DNA of 64,000 bases from Microbulbifer sp. TB1203. Its GTDB lineage: Bacteria; Pseudomonadota; Gammaproteobacteria; Pseudomonadales; Cellvibrionaceae. Below are positions 60,999 through 64,000 of this stretch, one piece after another (position 1 is the stretch's first letter; each line of letters starts with the position of its first letter). Both the position numbers and the translations under genes were made by a program. The DNA is taken from positions 186,001-250,000 of the forward strand of contig NZ_CP116899.1 in NCBI RefSeq assembly GCF_030997045.1, read 5' to 3'. The notes under the pieces are model-generated. The model searched no databases and was not told the DNA's origin. It saw nothing but the letters and a program-made list of their open reading frames with translations.

Positions 60999-62033
60999 AT
61001 GTTTAAACGTTTGCGGGGCATGTTCTCCAGTGATCTGTCTATCGACCTGGGGACCGCCAACACGCTGATCTACGTCCGTGATCGCGGCGTAGTTCTGGAT
61101 GAACCCTCAGTCGTCGCCATCCGCCACTACAACGGCCAGAAGATCGTCGAGGCCGTGGGGGTGGAAGCCAAGCGCATGCTCGGCCGTACTCCCGGCAATA
61201 TCACCGCCATCCGGCCGCTGAAGGACGGGGTGATCGCCGATTTCCAGGTGACCGAGAAGATGCTGCAGCACTTTATCAAGAAAGTGCACGAGAACAGCTG
61301 GATGCGCCCCAGCCCGCGGGTGCTGGTCTGTGTGCCCTGCCAGTCCACCGAGGTGGAGCGCCGGGCCATCCGGGAATCAGCCATGGGCGCCGGCGCCCGC
61401 GAGGTGTGGCTGATTGAGGAGCCCATGGCGGCGGCTATCGGCGCCGGCCTGAAGGTGGAGGAAGCCAGCGGTTCCATGGTGGTGGATATCGGCGGCGGCA
61501 CCACCGAGATTGCCATCATCTCCCTGAACGGGGTGGTCTATTCCGATTCCGTGCGTATCGGCGGCGACCGCTTCGACGAGGCCATCGTCAACTACGTGCG
61601 CCGCAACTACGGCAGTGTGATCGGCGATGCCACCGCCGAGCGTATCAAGGAGGAGATCGGCTGCGCCTACGCCGGCAGCGAGGTGCGCGAGATCGACGTG
61701 CGCGGGCGCAACCTGGCGGAGGGGGTGCCGCGCAGCTTTACCCTGAATTCCGACGAAATCCTCGAGGCCCTGCAGGAGCCGCTCACCGGCATAGTGCAGG
61801 CGGTGAAGAGCGCGCTGGAGCAGTCGCCGCCGGAACTCGCCTCGGACATTGCCGAGCGGGGCATGGTGCTCACCGGCGGCGGCGCGCTGCTGCGCGACCT
61901 GGATCGCCTGCTGATGGAGGAGTCCGGCCTGCCGGTGATCGTCGCCGACGACCCGCTCACCTGCGTCGCCCGCGGCGGCGGCAAGGCGCTGGATATGATG
62001 GACAAGAGCCGCCTCTATCTGGTATCCAACTAA
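60999..62033 (+). CDS. mreB: Rod shape-determining protein MreB
   Basis: A 344-residue bacterial actin that organises lateral-wall synthesis. It has SIDLGTANTLIYV, the phosphate loop VVDIGGGTTEIAIIS, and GMVLTGGGALLRDLD. Its length and order (mreB-mreC-mreD-maf) are canonical. It is divergent from gatCAB, and a REP element separates it from mreC. Confidence 0.97.
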   Translation: MFKRLRGMFSSDLSIDLGTANTLIYVRDRGVVLDEPSVVAIRHYNGQKIVEAVGVEAKRMLGRTPGNITAIRPLKDGVIADFQVTEKMLQHFIKKVHENSWMRPSPRVLVCVPCQSTEVERRAIRESAMGAGAREVWLIEEPMAAAIGAGLKVEEASGSMVVDIGGGTTEIAIISLNGVVYSDSVRIGGDRFDEAIVNYVRRNYGSVIGDATAERIKEEIGCAYAGSEVREIDVRGRNLAEGVPRSFTLNSDEILEALQEPLTGIVQAVKSALEQSPPELASDIAERGMVLTGGGALLRDLDRLLMEESGLPVIVADDPLTCVARGGGKALDMMDKSRLYLVSN

Positions 62034-62046
62034 TTGGATCTTCCCC

Positions 62047-62076
62047 TGTAGGAGCGGCCGCCCCGCCGCTCCTACA
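62047..62076. repeat. Compact REP hairpin between mreB and mreC
   Basis: TGTAGGAGCGG and CCGCTCCTACA are joined by a short GC-rich loop. It is the minimal palindromic form of the repeat family and lies 13 bp after the mreB stop. Confidence 0.85.
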
Positions 62077-62129
62077 AAGTACAATAACAATCTGTCTTCG
62101 ACCCTCTGTCATCTGAACGGAGTCTGGAT

Positions 62130-62972
62130 ATTAAACCGCTATTTACCCGCGGCCCATCGCCGGAGTCCCGCATCCTCGTGCTGGGCCTGGTGGCGGCCGC
62201 ACTGATTGTTATCGGTCTCTACACCGACTGGCTACAGCCGCTGCGCGAGCGCGCCGCAGACCTGGCCGCCCCTTTCTACTGGATCACCGGTGCTCCCGAG
62301 CGTGTCGGCGACTGGGCGGGCGAGCAACTGCGCACCCGTGAGGAGCTGCTGGAGGAGAACAGCCGTCTCAAACGCCAGATACTGCTGCTGGAACAGCGCA
62401 GCCAACTGCTGGCGGCGGTGAAGGCGGAAAACACCCAACTGAAAGAATTGATGAACTCCGCGGAATCCGTCGACGAGCGGGTGCTGGTGGCGCAGGTGAT
62501 CGGCGTGTCCCCGGACCCGCTGGAGCATGTGTTGATGATCGATAAGGGCCGCGACGACGGCGTGGAACAGGGCACGCCGATCATGGACGCCAGCGGCCTG
62601 TTGGGGCAGGTGATCGAGGCGGGGGACTCCGTGAGCCGGGTCCTGCTGATCACCGATGCCAGCCACGCGCTGCCGGTGCAGGTGCTGCGCAACAGTGTGC
62701 GCGCGGTGGCCGAGGGCACCGGCGATCTGTACCGGCTGAAACTGCGCCACCTGGCCAATACCAGTGATATCCGCGAGGGCGACCTGCTGCTCAGCTCCGG
62801 CCTCGGCGGGCGCTTCCCCGCCGGCTACCCGGTGGGCGAGGTGATCTCGGTGAAACGGGACCCGGGCCGGGCCTTCGCCGAGGTGGAAGTACTGCCCCGC
62901 GGGCGCATGAACCGCAGTCGCTTCGTGCTGGCGGTGATCAGCGAAGGGGAGACGTCCGGTGGAGGCGAATAA
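62130..62972 (+). CDS. mreC: Rod shape-determining protein MreC, apparent ATT start
   Basis: A 280-residue bitopic membrane protein linking MreB to the peptidoglycan machinery. It has a short cytoplasmic leader, one transmembrane helix (LVLGLVAAALIVIGLY), a coiled coil (about 55-95, EENSRLKRQILLLEQRSQLL) and a periplasmic beta domain. The conserved leader KPLFTRGPSPESR matches the known E. coli start (MKPIFSRGPS), but the first codon here is ATT, with GGAG seven bases before it. No ATG, GTG or TTG occurs in frame between the upstream TAA (62085) and a GTG at 62178 that would delete the leader. Confidence 0.88.
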   Translation: MKPLFTRGPSPESRILVLGLVAAALIVIGLYTDWLQPLRERAADLAAPFYWITGAPERVGDWAGEQLRTREELLEENSRLKRQILLLEQRSQLLAAVKAENTQLKELMNSAESVDERVLVAQVIGVSPDPLEHVLMIDKGRDDGVEQGTPIMDASGLLGQVIEAGDSVSRVLLITDASHALPVQVLRNSVRAVAEGTGDLYRLKLRHLANTSDIREGDLLLSSGLGGRFPAGYPVGEVISVKRDPGRAFAEVEVLPRGRMNRSRFVLAVISEGETSGGGE

Positions 62973-63438
62973 CCGCTGGTTTATCGCCGTCACCGTACTG
63001 ATGGCGCTGCTGCTGGCGGTGATGCCGCTGCCGCAGAACTGGCTGTGGTTCCGCCCGGCCTTCACGGCGTTGCTGGTAATCTTCTGGGTCTCGCGGATGC
63101 CGCAGAGCCTGGGGGTAGGCTTCGCCTGGGTGGTGGGGCTGCTGGAGGACCTGGTCACCGGCGCCACCCTGGGTACCCACGCGCTGGCGCTGGCGGTACT
63201 GGCCTATTTCAGTTTGCTCACCTACCGCCGCACCCGCGCTTTCAACCCGGCCCAGCAGCTGCTGTGGGTCTTCGTACTGGTGGGAATCAACCAGGTGGTG
63301 GGCAACTGGGTACACAGTCTCGCGGGCAAGCCTGTGCCCGGCCTGACTTTCCTGTGGCCGGCGGTGACCAGCGCCCTGCTGTGGCCCTGGATGGTTCCCT
63401 GGCTGGAACTGACGGCGGGGCGCCTGCAGGTCCGGTAA
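62959..63438 (+). CDS. mreD: Rod shape-determining protein MreD
   Basis: A 159-residue inner-membrane protein with about five hydrophobic segments (WFIAVTVLMALLLAVMPLP, FTALLVIFWVS and others). The start is GTG at 62959, overlapping the mreC end by 14 bp. It acts with MreB, MreC and RodZ in the elongasome. Confidence 0.92.
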   Translation: MEANNRWFIAVTVLMALLLAVMPLPQNWLWFRPAFTALLVIFWVSRMPQSLGVGFAWVVGLLEDLVTGATLGTHALALAVLAYFSLLTYRRTRAFNPAQQLLWVFVLVGINQVVGNWVHSLAGKPVPGLTFLWPAVTSALLWPWMVPWLELTAGRLQVR

Positions 63439-63516
63439 ACGGCCGGAAACGCCAGGCTGTGAACAGCCTCTGAGTAACGGCGGGTAAAGAAGCGGTTATT
63501 TTTCGAACAATTCCGC

Positions 63517-63522
63517 TATAAT
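63517..63522 (+). promoter_or_regulatory. Possible -10 box for maf
   Basis: TATAAT lies 44 bp before the proposed maf start. No good -35 hexamer is found at 16-18 bp, so this is only a partial promoter match. Confidence 0.35.
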
Positions 63523-63565
63523 CTGTCGCCGGGCCATCAACGGAAATAACCATAAGTAGTGATCA

Positions 63566-64000
63566 GTGCGTAATTCTTCCGCCGACAGCCGACTTCTCCT
63601 CGCCTCCAGTTCCCCGCGCCGCGCGCAGCTGCTGGCGCAGATCGCCGTGCCCTTCGCCCGCGTAACCCCCTCTGTGGCCGAGATCCGCGCCGATGGCGAG
63701 ACCCCACAGGACTATGTGCAGCGCCTGGCGCGGGAAAAGGCGACCGCCGGGCTGAAAGCTGCCGGGGCGGCGGACCCCTCCCTCTGGGCGTTGGGTGCCG
63801 ACACCCTGGTGTTGGCGGGCGACCGGGTGCTGGAAAAGCCCCGGGATTTCGCCGATTTCGAATCCACCATGCTGGCCCTGTCTGGCGTCGAGCACTCGGT
63901 GCTGACCGCTGTCTGCCTGCGCAGCAGCGAGCGCCAGTTCAGCAAACTGGTGGAAACCCGGGTGCGCTTTCGACATCTGAACACTGAACAGATCCGGGCC
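63566..64000 (+). CDS. maf: Maf/YhdE-type nucleotide pyrophosphatase, cut by the right edge
   Basis: Hydrolyses dTTP, UTP or modified nucleoside triphosphates. The 145 codons present begin with GTG at 63566 (VRNSSADSRLLLASSSPRRAQ). SSSPRRAQLL is the family N-terminal motif, followed by YVQRLAREKA, GADTLVLAGDRVLEKP and SGVEHSVLTAV. The match is closest to the YhdE subtype, as expected after mreBCD. The C-terminus is outside the window. The start is tentative because its ribosome-binding site is weak. Confidence 0.92.
   Translation, partial: MRNSSADSRLLLASSSPRRAQLLAQIAVPFARVTPSVAEIRADGETPQDYVQRLAREKATAGLKAAGAADPSLWALGADTLVLAGDRVLEKPRDFADFESTMLALSGVEHSVLTAVCLRSSERQFSKLVETRVRFRHLNTEQIRA

Overview
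The window looks like a chromosomal segment of a GC-rich gammaproteobacterium, probably a marine polysaccharide degrader of the Cellvibrionales type (Microbulbifer-like). This is inferred from gene content and gene order, not from a database search. Classic gammaproteobacterial blocks are present: miaB-phoH-ybeY-corC-lnt, lolB-ispE-tRNA-Gln-prs-rplY-pth-ychF beside divergent hemA-prfA-prmC, gatCAB divergent from mreBCD-maf. No plasmid, phage, CRISPR or rRNA signal was seen.

Layout. 1-5644 (minus): lnt (cut by the left edge), corC, ybeY, phoH, miaB. 5826-8732 (plus): a DUF1820 protein, an LpxH-like phosphoesterase and a two-domain acyltransferase resembling OlsF. 8914-12502 (minus): an aminotransferase, a DUF6279 lipoprotein and a PstS-like/OmpA-like fusion. 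13048-17731 (plus): N-acetylglucosamine (GlcNAc) catabolism genes nagK, nagB-II, nagA, nagP. 17818-18867 (minus): a LacI-family regulator. 19620-27062 (plus): the Entner-Doudoroff and lower-glycolysis set edd, zwf, pgl, eda, gap, pyk. 27482-34166 (plus): a TonB-dependent receptor, SapC, a flavin halogenase-like protein, an internally deleted second halogenase and a TSUP permease. 34199-42910 (minus): tRNA-Gln, tRNA-Met, an EamA transporter, ychF, pth, rplY, prs, a second tRNA-Gln, ispE, lolB and a TPR lipoprotein. 43146-47469 (plus): hemA, prfA, prmC and a cation-efflux protein. 47466-50448 (minus): an M14-like deacylase and a MATE pump. 50516-52835 (plus): DoxX and an RhlB-type helicase. 52863-60535 (minus): a serine beta-lactamase-like protein, an M48 peptidase, two YbjQ proteins (one broken by an amber codon), CysZ, a PA4642-type protein and gatB, gatA, gatC. 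60999-64000 (plus): mreB, mreC, mreD, maf.

The middle of the window reads as one carbon-uptake programme. Four near-identical 16-bp palindromes (12896, 19040, 27376, 27400) sit upstream of the nag cluster, in the gap between the LacI-family gene and edd, and twice upstream of the TonB receptor. They look like operators for the LacI-family protein encoded between them. GlcNAc entry at the outer membrane, inner-membrane transport, conversion to fructose-6-phosphate and hexose oxidation could therefore be co-regulated. A separate HexR-like box lies upstream of edd.

The intergenic spaces are unusually rich in structured repeats: heptad arrays that supply codons to neighbouring genes, long hairpins with an identical loop and covarying stems, a TA-flanked MITE-like element, two more large fold-backs and a GTAGGAGCGG-type REP family. 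Other oddities are an apparent ATT start codon for mreC, an internally deleted halogenase and an amber-interrupted ybjQ.
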